From the NCBI RefSeq assembly GCF_002931555.1, contig NZ_PSTZ01000004.1, positions 29,185-93,184 of the forward strand: a stretch of 64,000 nt of DNA, given 5' to 3'. Below the pieces are notes generated by a model, which was not told where the DNA came from, did no database searches, and saw only the letters and a program-made list of their open reading frames with translations. Source of the DNA: Pseudoclavibacter sp. RFBB5. Lineage in GTDB: Bacteria; Actinomycetota; Actinomycetes; Actinomycetales; Microbacteriaceae. Shown here one piece after another: positions 18,411-26,160 of the stretch. Position 1 is the first letter of the stretch. Every line of letters starts with the position of its first letter. Position numbers and translations under genes: made by a program.

Positions 18411-19700
18411 GTGCCTGCATCCCCCTCTTCCTCGCCGAACGGCAAGCCGAAGAAGGAGGCGACGCTCACGCAGGTGACCCTGCTGGCGCTCCTGCCGTCG
18501 TTCGTCTTCGCGATCGGCGAGGGCGCGATCATCCCCATCATCCCGACCGTCGCCGTCTCGCTCGGCACGGGGATCGAGTTCGCCGGCTTCATCGCGGGGT
18601 CGCTCATGATCGGTCAGATGATCGGCGACCTGCCTGCCGGTGCCGTCGTTCAGCGGCTGGGGGAGAAGCGCGCGATGCTCGCCGCGCTCGGAGTGAGCCT
18701 CATCGGCATCCTGCTGTGCGCGTTTGCCGTAGCGCCCTGGATGCTGCTTGTCGGGGTCGTGATCATCGGCATCTCGGCCGCCAACTTCAACCTCGCACGT
18801 CACGCGTTCCTCACGACCTACGTGCCGCTGCGCTACCGGGCGCGCGTGCTGTCGACGCTCGGCGGGGTCTTCCGGGCAGGGTTCTTCGTTGGCCCGTTCA
18901 TCATCGCCGGCATCCTCGTGCTGTTCGATGCGCCCCAGTACGGGTTCTGGGTGTTCATCGTCTGCGGGGCCATCGCCGCCCTCATCCTGCTCTTCGCGCC
19001 CGACCCCGAGACGGTCGCACGGCCCTCGCACTCCGCGAAGGTGGTGCCGGACGCTGGCGCAGGAGTCGTCGGATCGCTGCCGCCGAAGCGCCTCGGTGTC
19101 TTCGCCACCATCCGGGCGAACGCGGGAGTGCTCGTGCGGCTCGGGACGGGGGCGGGCATCATGGCAGCGCTCCGTGCTGCTCGGAATGTGATGCTGCCGC
19201 TCTGGGCGCTCTCGATCGGCATGGATACCGCGGCCGCGGTGCTGGTCATCGGCGTGAGCGCGGGCGTCGACTTCGCGCTGTTCTTCGTGTCCGGCTGGGT
19301 GATGGATCGCTTTGGGCGGGTGTGGGGCGCGGTTCCGGCGCTGCTCGGCCTGGGCGCTGGCTTCCTCACCCTCGCGTTCACGCATGACCTCGCCGGTGAC
19401 ACCTCTCAGCTGTGGTTCACGGCGCTCGCGGTCTGGTTGGGCTTCGCGAACGGCATCGGCTCTGGCATCCTCATGACGCTTGGCGCCGATCTCGCGCCGA
19501 GGCAGGACCCAGCCCCGTTCCTCGGCGCGTGGCGGCTCATCACCGACTCGTCGGCTGCGTCGGTGCCGGTCATCGTCGCGGCGGCGACGGCCCTGGTATC
19601 CATCTCGTTCACGTCTGGGATGCTCGGCGTGCTCGGGTTCGTCGGAGCGGCGCTCATGGGCTGGCAGATCCCGAAGCACGTGCCGCGTCAGCGGCGCTAG
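18411..19700 (+). CDS. MFS transporter
   Basis: Twelve predicted helices in ~429 residues from GTG 18411. TLLALLPSFVFAIGEGAIIPIIP opens TM1, the loop 2-3 region reads GDLPAGAVVQRLGEKRAML (a G-x-x-x-x-R-x-G-x-[KR] signature), and a second half starts at RLGTGAGIMAALRAARNVMLPLWAL. This resembles multidrug or sugar-type major-facilitator proteins; the substrate is unknown. The frame stays open to 18369, but GTG 18411 sits 7 nt after TACGCT and starts just before the first conserved region. It is divergent from the padR operon and may share its regulatory region. A 27-bp repeat array begins in its last codons. Confidence 0.85.
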   Translation: MPASPSSSPNGKPKKEATLTQVTLLALLPSFVFAIGEGAIIPIIPTVAVSLGTGIEFAGFIAGSLMIGQMIGDLPAGAVVQRLGEKRAMLAALGVSLIGILLCAFAVAPWMLLVGVVIIGISAANFNLARHAFLTTYVPLRYRARVLSTLGGVFRAGFFVGPFIIAGILVLFDAPQYGFWVFIVCGAIAALILLFAPDPETVARPSHSAKVVPDAGAGVVGSLPPKRLGVFATIRANAGVLVRLGTGAGIMAALRAARNVMLPLWALSIGMDTAAAVLVIGVSAGVDFALFFVSGWVMDRFGRVWGAVPALLGLGAGFLTLAFTHDLAGDTSQLWFTALAVWLGFANGIGSGILMTLGADLAPRQDPAPFLGAWRLITDSSAASVPVIVAAATALVSISFTSGMLGVLGFVGAALMGWQIPKHVPRQRR

Positions 19701-19778
19701 TAGCAGGGCCCGCGTCAGCGGTGCTGACGGCTGAGCCCGCGTCAGCGGCGCTGACGGCTGAGCCCGCGTCAGCACCCC
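19684..19778. repeat. 27-bp tandem repeat array, 3.5 copies
   Basis: Units at 19684-19710, 19711-19737, 19738-19764 and a partial at 19765-19778 share cgcgtcagcggcgctgacgg-ctgagcc. Units 2 and 3 differ at one base; unit 1 is more diverged. Each full unit carries a small palindrome (GTCAGCGGCGCTGAC type). The first unit overlaps the MFS stop codon and the array lies between convergent genes. Confidence 0.85.
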
Positions 19779-19879
19779 ATGCCGAAGTCTCGGGATGGAA
19801 GAGTCGCTTCGTTTGGGGAACCTTCCTGCAGCGAAGTGAGTTCTGCATCCCGAATGGGGAGGATGCGCGACGCGCTGAC

Positions 19880-20806
19880 CTACCGCGGCAGGCGGTCGAG
19901 GTAGTCGAGCAGCACGCCTTCGCGCATGGCCCATGGGGACACGTCGAGCTGGCTGATGTCGAAGACGTGCATGACCTCGGACAGGACGACGCCGCCTGCG
20001 ACGATCTGCAGCGCGCGGTCGGTCGTGATTCCGGGCAGTGCGGGCCTCGCCTCCGAGTGCAGTTTCGCGAGCCGCGGCACCCAGTCGTCGAGCTGCCACT
20101 TCTGCAGGGTCGTGCGCTGCCCGGCTCCGATGCCGTCGATGGACGAGCCGGCGAGGCGGGCGAGGGAGCGGATGGTCTTCGACGAGCCGACGAACTGGTC
20201 TGGGCGGGCGCCTTCGAACGTCTCCGCTGCTTCTTTGATGAGCTTGCGCGCGTACTTGCGCAGCTCATCCACCTGGTCTTCGGTGGGCGGGTCGTTGTGG
20301 AGGAAGTTGACGGTGCTGCGTCCCGCGCCGAGCGGCACGGAGATGGCGTGTTCGGAGAGCTCGTCGTCGCCGACGGCCAGTTCGAGGGAGCCGCCGCCGA
20401 TGTCGACGAGCATGATCCGACCGGCTGCCCAGCCGAACCAGCGGCGGACGGCGAGGAACGTCGTCCTGGCCTCCTCTTCACCGGTCATGACCTGCAGGTC
20501 GATGCCGGTCTCCTTGTGGATGCGCTTCAGCAGTTCGGGGCCGTTCTTGGCTTCGCGGATGGCGCTGGTCGCGAGCGGCATGAAGTGGTCGAGCTTGCTC
20601 TTCTTGACGGCGTCGGCGGCCCGGTGCATGGCGTCCATGATCTTGGCGACGCCTTCGTCGGAGATCGAGCGGTCTGGTTGCAGGTACCGCATGAGGCGCA
20701 GGATGCTCTTCTGGGACGTCTCCGGCACGGGCTTCGCGCCGGGGTGGGCGTCGACCACGATGAGGTGGACGGTGTTGGATCCGACGTCGAGAACTCCAAG
20801 GCGCAT
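19880..20806 (-). CDS. Ppx/GppA-family exopolyphosphatase
   Basis: From ATG 20806 (MRLGVLDVGSNTVHLIVVD) the 308-residue protein has the actin-like ATPase fold of Ppx/GppA: the phosphate-1 loop DVGSNTVHL at 7-15, LATSAIREAKNG (~92), and the phosphate-2 loop IMLVDIGGGSLELAVG (~137-152) with conserved acidic residues. It would hydrolyse terminal phosphates of polyphosphate or the pppGpp 5'-phosphate. At ~308 residues it is the short single-domain form common in actinobacteria. The start is 7 nt after TAACAT, suggesting a leaderless mRNA. It is divergent from the acetyltransferase gene. Confidence 0.9.
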   Translation of the reverse strand: MRLGVLDVGSNTVHLIVVDAHPGAKPVPETSQKSILRLMRYLQPDRSISDEGVAKIMDAMHRAADAVKKSKLDHFMPLATSAIREAKNGPELLKRIHKETGIDLQVMTGEEEARTTFLAVRRWFGWAAGRIMLVDIGGGSLELAVGDDELSEHAISVPLGAGRSTVNFLHNDPPTEDQVDELRKYARKLIKEAAETFEGARPDQFVGSSKTIRSLARLAGSSIDGIGAGQRTTLQKWQLDDWVPRLAKLHSEARPALPGITTDRALQIVAGGVVLSEVMHVFDISQLDVSPWAMREGVLLDYLDRLPR

Positions 20807-20813
20807 GCCCTGG

Positions 20814-20819
20814 ATGTTA
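20814..20819 (-). promoter_or_regulatory. -10 hexamer TAACAT of a likely leaderless ppx mRNA
   Basis: TAACAT-N7-ATG (20806), with no ribosome-binding site. Confidence 0.55.
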
Positions 20820-20861
20820 CCCGTGCTGTCGCGCTCGGCTTCCCGGCCAGGTGCTCGCGCG

Positions 20862-20867
20862 TAGGCT
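20862..20867 (+). promoter_or_regulatory. -10 hexamer TAGGCT of a likely leaderless acetyltransferase mRNA
   Basis: TAGGCT-N6-ATG (20874). Confidence 0.55.
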
Positions 20868-20873
20868 TGACGG

Positions 20874-21377
20874 ATGCAGGAGATCACCATCAGGCGGGCC
20901 ACCACGCACGACATCGTGGGTATCAGCGAGCTGATCCAGCCGCTTGTCGACCGCAACGTGCTGCTGCGGAAGGAGCTCGTCACGCTGTACGAGGCGGTGC
21001 AGGAGTTCCGGGTCGCTGTGGATGAGCGGGGCCGCTTGGTGGGGTGCGGGGCTCTGCACGTGCTGTGGCGCGACCTGGGTGAGGTGCGCACCATCGCGAC
21101 CGCTGACTCCGTGCGCGGCACCGGCGTCGGGCACGTGATCCTGGATCGCCTGATGGCGGACGCGCGCCACCTCGGCCTCGAGCGCCTCTTCTGCCTGACC
21201 TTCGAGACGAGCTTCTTCGAACGGCACGGCTTCGTGGTGGTGGGTGAGCAGATCGTCGACGCGGAGACGTACGAGATGATGCGCCGGTCCCCTGATGAGG
21301 GTGTCGCCGAGTTCCTCGACCTCGCTCACGTCAAGCCGAACACGCTGGGCAATACGCGCATGCTGAAGGTGCTCTGA
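20874..21377 (+). CDS. argA: Amino-acid N-acetyltransferase (actinobacterial ArgA type)
   Basis: The 167-residue GNAT protein matches the short stand-alone amino-acid acetyltransferase of actinobacteria (as in Mycobacterium tuberculosis Rv2747), which makes N-acetylglutamate for arginine synthesis without the kinase-like domain of E. coli ArgA. Visible features are EFRVAVDERGRLVGCGALHV (~48-67), the acetyl-CoA loop RGTGVGHVILDRLM (~83-96), FCLTFETSFFERHGF, and the strongly conserved tail EFLDLAHVKPNTLGNTRM. The start is leaderless-like (TAGGCT-N6-ATG). It is divergent from ppx. Confidence 0.88.
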   Translation: MQEITIRRATTHDIVGISELIQPLVDRNVLLRKELVTLYEAVQEFRVAVDERGRLVGCGALHVLWRDLGEVRTIATADSVRGTGVGHVILDRLMADARHLGLERLFCLTFETSFFERHGFVVVGEQIVDAETYEMMRRSPDEGVAEFLDLAHVKPNTLGNTRMLKVL

Positions 21378-21455
21378 GCGCGTCACCGACCTCCGCAGTC
21401 GGCCGCTTCGTCACGGCGGCCGGTGCGCCTCACGGGCGTCGCAGGACCGGGTCCG

Positions 21456-21461
21456 TACCCT
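21456..21461 (+). promoter_or_regulatory. -10 hexamer TACCCT before the membrane-anchored protein gene
   Basis: TACCCT-N6-GTG (21468) supports the GTG start over an earlier in-frame codon at 21423. Confidence 0.45.
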
Positions 21462-21467
21462 TGGCGA

Positions 21468-22115
21468 GTGAGTTCGACCCGCAGACCAAGCAAGGCCGTC
21501 TACCGCCGTCGGCGGCTGGCGCTCCTCATCCTCTGCGTGCTGGTGATCGGCCTGCTGATCTGGGGCGTCTCGAGTCTCGTCGGGGCCGGAGGAGACGAGC
21601 AGGGCGGCGCATCCGCATCCGTTTCCCCGTCCGCTGCCGCGAGCGAATCGGCGTCGGCCGAGACGGGTGAGTCACCCGCCGCCACACCGACCCCCACGCC
21701 CACACCGACGGGGCCGGCCGAGTGCGCGGCGCCGGAGCTGGTCGTGTCTGCGGTGCTCGACGCCACCAGCTACGCGCCGGACGTCCAGCCGCAGCTCTCG
21801 CTCTCGATCGCCAACACCGGCGCGGAGCCGTGCGTCATGAACGTCGGCACCGCCGTGCAGGTGTACACCATCTCGAGCGGCGCCGACGTCATCTGGGTCT
21901 CGTCGCACTGCCAGACCGACCCGGCTGACGAGATCGTCACGATCGGCGCGGGCCAGTCGATCACGGCACCTCCCATCAGCTGGGTGCGCGAGCGCTCGTC
22001 GCTCGATACGTGCGGCACCGATCGGGCGGATGCGGTCGCCGGGGGCGCCTACTACCAGCTCGTCGTGAGCGTCAACGGCATCGCCTCGCAGCCCGCGACC
22101 TTCGTCCTGGACTGA
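21468..22115 (+). CDS. Membrane-anchored extracytoplasmic protein of unknown function
   Basis: A basic N-terminus (STRRPSKAVYRRRRLALL) precedes one membrane helix (~residues 15-35). A low-complexity Ala/Ser/Glu then TPTPTPTPTG linker (~45-80) leads to a ~130-residue C-terminal domain with beta-sandwich character (SYAPDVQPQLSLSIANTGAEPCVMNVG). Four cysteines in that domain (ECAAPEL, EPCVMN, SHCQTD, DTCGTD) could form two disulfides, as expected outside the cell. It probably stands off the wall on its proline-rich linker. No enzymatic motif is recognised. Confidence 0.7.
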   Translation: MSSTRRPSKAVYRRRRLALLILCVLVIGLLIWGVSSLVGAGGDEQGGASASVSPSAAASESASAETGESPAATPTPTPTPTGPAECAAPELVVSAVLDATSYAPDVQPQLSLSIANTGAEPCVMNVGTAVQVYTISSGADVIWVSSHCQTDPADEIVTIGAGQSITAPPISWVRERSSLDTCGTDRADAVAGGAYYQLVVSVNGIASQPATFVLD

Positions 22116-22176
22116 CCCGAGACTTGGCGACGGGGTTTCGCGATAATCCCCTGAACGTTAACCTTGAAGACAGTGT

Positions 22177-22195
22177 GAGCTGAGATCATCAGCTC
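22177..22195. promoter_or_regulatory. Dyad GAGCTGA-GATCA-TCAGCTC upstream of the 5'-nucleotidase gene
   Basis: Perfect 7-bp inverted arms lie 43 nt before the start at 22238. It could be an operator or a 5'-UTR hairpin. Confidence 0.4.
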
Positions 22196-22237
22196 GTTCC
22201 GCACGATTCTGTCCCTCCGTCGATCGCCAGGAGACTC

Positions 22238-24532
22238 ATGACGACGCCCACTCGCAAGCGTGCAACAGCTGCCGCCGCCGTTCTCGGCACGGCAGCTCTT
22301 GTTTCCGCATTCGCGGCCCCAGCGGGGGCCGCCGTGCTCTCCCCAAGCTTCATCGAGCCCACCGCGGGCGCGAAGCAGATCAACCTCGTCGGCTTCAACG
22401 ACTTCCACGGCCGCTTCCTCGACGCCGACCTCTTCGCCGCCACCGTGCTGCAGGCGCAGCAGGGCTTCGGCGAGGAGAACAGCCTCGTCATCTCGAACGG
22501 CGACGCCGTCGGCGCGAGCCTCTTCGAGTCCTCCATCCAGCAGGACCAGCCCACCATCGACGTGCTCAACACGATGGGTGTGGATGCCTGGACGCAGGGC
22601 AACCACGAGTTCGACAAGGGCATCGACGACGCGACTGGTCGCCTCGCCTCGGCGACCAACGGCCCCGACCTGGCGGCGAACGTCACGCTCGCCGACGGCT
22701 CGCACCCGTTCGATACGCACGCCATCTTCGAGGTCAACGGCCTCAAGGTCGCCGTCATCGGCGCCGTCACCGAGGAGACCTCGGCCCTCGTCTCGCCAGC
22801 TGGAATCGCCGGCGTGACCTTCGGCGACCCCGTCGAAGCGGTCAACGAGGTCGCTGCCGAGCTGACCGCGAGCAACGCCGCCGACATCATCGTCGCCTCG
22901 TACCACGAGGGTGCTCCGCTCGACGACGCGCCGATCGCTGACAACGAGCAGTCGGACACCTTCCGTCACATCGTCGAGGACACGGCTCCTGAGGTCGACG
23001 CGATCTTCAACGCGCACACGCACCGCGAGTACGCCTACGACGCGCCGAACGGCGCATCCACCCGTCCCGTCATCCAGGCCGGCCAGTACGCGGAGAACAT
23101 CGCGCAGGTCGTGCTCACGGTCGACGCGTCCGGCAACGTGACGAAGTCTGACAGCTCGGTCGTCCCGAGCTTCGACACGTTCGATGCAGAGGAAGAGGGC
23201 GCCACCAACCCGGCGCCCGCGAGCATCGCCTCCGACCCGCGCCTCGCGGAGATCCGCACGATCCGCGACGCCGCAGTCGCCGAGGCTGACGTGCTCGGTG
23301 CCGAGGTCATCGGCACGCAGACCGGCGACCTGTCGCGCGGCAAGGACTACGAGCCCGGCTCGCTGACGGTCGCTGAAGATGGCACCACCTCTGGCGGCGT
23401 CGTCACGACCGCTGACAACCGCGCCGAGGAGTCGTCGCTCGGCGGCATCATCTCGCAGTCGATGCTCGAGACGGTGGCAGCCACTGGACGCGACGTCGAC
23501 GCGGCCATCATGAACCCGGGTGGCCTGCGCGCTGACCTGCTCGACAACGACGGCCAGATCACCTACAAGGAGGCCGCGACGGTCATCCCGTTCGCGAACA
23601 ACCTCTCGGTCGTCTCCCTCAAGGGCGTCGACGTGAAGAACGTGCTCGAGGAGCAGTGGCAGCTGACCGCGAGCGGCGAAGTGCCCTCGCGCCCCTACCT
23701 GCAGCTCGGCTTGAGCGAGAACTTCACGTACATCTTCGACAGCTCGCGTCCCCGCATGGACCGCATCGTGGGCCTCTCCATCAACGACGAGCCCGTCCAG
23801 CCGGACGAGACCTACAACCTCGTCATGCCAACGTTCCTCGCGGCAGGCGGTGACAACTTCCACTCGCTGGCGAACAACGTCGGCGTGCAGGACACGGGCC
23901 TCATCGACCTCGACGCGTTCGTGACCTGGATCCGCGGCGAGACCTCGGGTTCCCCCGAGGGCGTCACGCCGGACACGAAGCGCAACGGCTTCGAGATCGT
24001 CGGCCTGCCCGAGAACAACACGTTCGTCGCCGGCGAGACCTACTCGCTCTCCGTCGGCAAGTTCAACCTGACCTCGCTGGGGTTCACGCAGAACCTGTCG
24101 ATCGTCGGCTGGATCGGCCAGATGGAGCTCGGCGCGCAGACGGTGGACCTCGCGACGCCGAACCAGGTCGAGTTCACCTTCACGGTTCCGGAGAACGGCA
24201 TCGCGGAGACCTCGGAGTCGCGCCTCGCGTTCCTCGCCAGCCAGTCGGGTGCCAGCGTGTCCCTGCCGGTCATCGTCCCCCCGCTGGTCGAGCCGACCGC
24301 GACGCCGGAGCCCACGGCCACGGCAGAGCCCACCGCCACGGCTGAGCCGACCGCGACTGCAACGGCAGCGCCGGTTCCGACCGCGACGACGCCTACGGCA
24401 GACGGTGGCGATCTCGCCACGACCGGCTCAGACGAGACCGCGATGTTCGCCGCGATCGCCGGGGCGCTTGCGCTCCTCGTCGCCGGTGGGGCCGCGATGC
24501 TGCTTCGTCGCCGCGCAGGCAGCGACGCGTAG
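22238..24532 (+). CDS. Secreted, sortase-anchored 5'-nucleotidase / UDP-sugar hydrolase (UshA-like)
   Basis: The 764-residue protein has a Sec signal (~1-33), a metallophosphatase domain with NLVGFNDFHGRF (~49-60), SNGDAVG, GNHEFDKG and NAHTHREY, then a 5_nucleotid_C domain with MNPGGLRADL and FANNLSVVSLKG. A PTATAEPTATAEPTAT low-complexity stalk (~690-720) precedes LATTG, a hydrophobic helix and RRR, a sortase-sorting signal of the LAXTG (class E-like) type common in high-GC actinobacteria. It should release nucleosides and phosphate at the cell surface. AGGAG precedes the start. A very strong terminator follows. Confidence 0.93.
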   Translation: MTTPTRKRATAAAAVLGTAALVSAFAAPAGAAVLSPSFIEPTAGAKQINLVGFNDFHGRFLDADLFAATVLQAQQGFGEENSLVISNGDAVGASLFESSIQQDQPTIDVLNTMGVDAWTQGNHEFDKGIDDATGRLASATNGPDLAANVTLADGSHPFDTHAIFEVNGLKVAVIGAVTEETSALVSPAGIAGVTFGDPVEAVNEVAAELTASNAADIIVASYHEGAPLDDAPIADNEQSDTFRHIVEDTAPEVDAIFNAHTHREYAYDAPNGASTRPVIQAGQYAENIAQVVLTVDASGNVTKSDSSVVPSFDTFDAEEEGATNPAPASIASDPRLAEIRTIRDAAVAEADVLGAEVIGTQTGDLSRGKDYEPGSLTVAEDGTTSGGVVTTADNRAEESSLGGIISQSMLETVAATGRDVDAAIMNPGGLRADLLDNDGQITYKEAATVIPFANNLSVVSLKGVDVKNVLEEQWQLTASGEVPSRPYLQLGLSENFTYIFDSSRPRMDRIVGLSINDEPVQPDETYNLVMPTFLAAGGDNFHSLANNVGVQDTGLIDLDAFVTWIRGETSGSPEGVTPDTKRNGFEIVGLPENNTFVAGETYSLSVGKFNLTSLGFTQNLSIVGWIGQMELGAQTVDLATPNQVEFTFTVPENGIAETSESRLAFLASQSGASVSLPVIVPPLVEPTATPEPTATAEPTATAEPTATATAAPVPTATTPTADGGDLATTGSDETAMFAAIAGALALLVAGGAAMLLRRRAGSDA

Positions 24533-24549
24533 TCCTCGGACACAGCACT

Positions 24550-24607
24550 GAGTCGGCCTCCGGCTGACTCGCGAAAGGCCCGGAGCAACTGCTCCGGGCC
24601 TTTCGCG
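24550..24607 (+). terminator. Tandem hairpins, strong terminator after the 5'-nucleotidase gene
   Basis: A 9-bp hairpin (24550-24558 / 24562-24570, one G-U) adjoins a perfect 17-bp stem (24570-24586 / 24591-24607) with an AACT loop. Confidence 0.9.
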
Positions 24608-24691
24608 TGCCTGCTCCAAGAGAGCCCAGCCGTTCCCACGCGCGCTCGCAGCCGCGCAGGATCGCGAGTGGGCGCCGCGGGTCGGCCTCGG

Positions 24692-26020
24692 TCAGTTGCC
24701 GAGCGCCGCGGTGAGGGCGCGGTCGATGCTCCCGATCGAAGGGTCGACGACGTGTGCGAGGCCCATGCGCTTGGCCTCAGCCGCGCGCAGGTTCGCTGAT
24801 GCGACGCGGCGGATCTCGCCGGCGAGGCTGACCTCGCCGAAGACGACGGTGCCGTCGCGGACCGGACGGTTGCGGATGGAGGAGGCGATGGCGATCGCGA
24901 TGGCGAGGTCGGCCGCCGGTTCCTGGAGCTTCACCCCGCCGACGGTGGAGACGTAGACGTCGTACTCGGAGAGCTTGTGCTTGGTGCGCCGCTCGAGCAC
25001 GGCGAGCAGCATCGCGACGCGGCTCGTGTCGACGCCATTCGTGACCCGGCGTGGGTTGGGGGCGTTGGTCTTCTGCACGAGCGCCTGGATCTCGACCGGG
25101 AGCGCGCGCCGGCCCTCGAGCGCGACGGTGACGCACGTGCCGCTGACCGGCTCCGGGCGCTCGCTGAGGAACAGGCCGGACGGGTCTGGCACCTCGGTCA
25201 TGCCCTCGCCGGTCATCTCGAAGCAGCCGACCTCGTCGGTCGGGCCGAAGCGGTTCTTGATGGTGCGCACGAACCGCAGCGCCGTGTGGCGGTCGCCTTC
25301 GATGTGGGCGACGACGTCGACGAGGTGCTCGAGGAGGCGCGGGCCGGCGATGGTGCCGTCTTTCGTGACGTGGCCGACGATGATGACGGGCACGCCCCTG
25401 GTCTTGGCGACGCGGATGAGGGCGGACGCGACTTCGCGCACCTGGCTCGGCTGCCCCGCGAGCGAGTCGACGGTGTCGCTCGCGACGGTCTGCACGGAGT
25501 CGACGATGATGAGGCCGGGGTCGAGGCGCTCGATCTGTCCGAGCACGGTCGACAGGTCGGTCTCGCTCGCGAGGTACAGGGTGTCGTGCAGGGCGTTGGT
25601 GCGCTGGGCGCGCATCCGCACCTGGTTCACCGACTCCTCGGCGGACGCGTACAGCACGGTGGTGCCCTTCGCAGCGACCCGGGAGGCGAGCTCGAGGAGG
25701 ATCGTCGACTTGCCGACGCCGGGCTCGCCGCTCAGCAGGATGGCGGCGCCGGGGACGAGGCCACCGCCCAGGACTCGGTCGAACTCGCCGATTCCTGTCG
25801 GGCGGTGCGCGACGTTGTCGACGGGGGCCTCGGTGATGGGGCGTGCGGCACGTGACTCGCTGATCGTGGCGGCCTGGATGCGCCCGGCCGTCTGCGATTC
25901 GAAGCGGTCGACGAGCGTGCCCCAGGCCTGGCATTCCGGGCACTGCCCGAACCACTTCAGCGACGCGGCACCGCATTCGGTGCACTTGAACGCTGGCTGC
26001 TGCTTGGTCTTGGGAGGCAT
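24692..26020 (-). CDS. radA: DNA repair protein RadA
   Basis: The 442-residue protein has the full RadA/Sms plan: a C4 zinc finger (C13-x2-C16 and C27-x2-C30), a RecA-like ATPase with Walker A GEPGVGKST (98-106), Walker B LIIVDSVQT, the RadA-specific KNRFG motif (255-259), and a C-terminal Lon-protease-like domain (NGVDTSRVAMLLAVL... onwards) used for hexamer assembly and DNA binding. RadA drives branch migration of recombination intermediates. ATG 26020 lies 6 nt after TAGCCT, so it is probably leaderless. It is divergent from the sugar-transport operon. Confidence 0.97.
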   Translation of the reverse strand: MPPKTKQQPAFKCTECGAASLKWFGQCPECQAWGTLVDRFESQTAGRIQAATISESRAARPITEAPVDNVAHRPTGIGEFDRVLGGGLVPGAAILLSGEPGVGKSTILLELASRVAAKGTTVLYASAEESVNQVRMRAQRTNALHDTLYLASETDLSTVLGQIERLDPGLIIVDSVQTVASDTVDSLAGQPSQVREVASALIRVAKTRGVPVIIVGHVTKDGTIAGPRLLEHLVDVVAHIEGDRHTALRFVRTIKNRFGPTDEVGCFEMTGEGMTEVPDPSGLFLSERPEPVSGTCVTVALEGRRALPVEIQALVQKTNAPNPRRVTNGVDTSRVAMLLAVLERRTKHKLSEYDVYVSTVGGVKLQEPAADLAIAIAIASSIRNRPVRDGTVVFGEVSLAGEIRRVASANLRAAEAKRMGLAHVVDPSIGSIDRALTAALGN

Positions 26021-26026
26021 GCGTCA

Positions 26027-26032
26027 AGGCTA
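26027..26032 (-). promoter_or_regulatory. -10 hexamer TAGCCT of a likely leaderless radA mRNA
   Basis: TAGCCT-N6-ATG (26020). Confidence 0.55.
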
Positions 26033-26160
26033 GGCGCGACCACCGACAACCGAGCCCAGCACGCGCTCACGGCGAAGAGTCCTTATCCTGGGGAGGCTCA
26101 CCGCCGTACGCGCCCCTTGCGTGCACCCCCACGACGCGGGGAGCCACGTCTGGAGGATCG

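Noticed and set aside
19684..19778. CRISPR array
   Set aside because: Repeats are directly adjacent without variable spacers and no cas genes are nearby.
19412..21025. Plus-strand open frame through the 27-bp repeat and antisense to ppx
   Set aside because: No domain is seen and the repeat translates to PASA-type low complexity; the MFS and ppx frames explain the region.
22140..22175. Pho-box before the 5'-nucleotidase gene
   Set aside because: A GTTAAC-like stretch is present but not the spaced direct repeats of known PhoP sites.
22052..23863. Long minus-strand open frame antisense to the 5'-nucleotidase gene
   Set aside because: It is low-complexity (Val/Arg/Asp-rich) with no domain; the plus strand encodes a full two-domain enzyme. 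GC-rich third positions leave antisense frames open.
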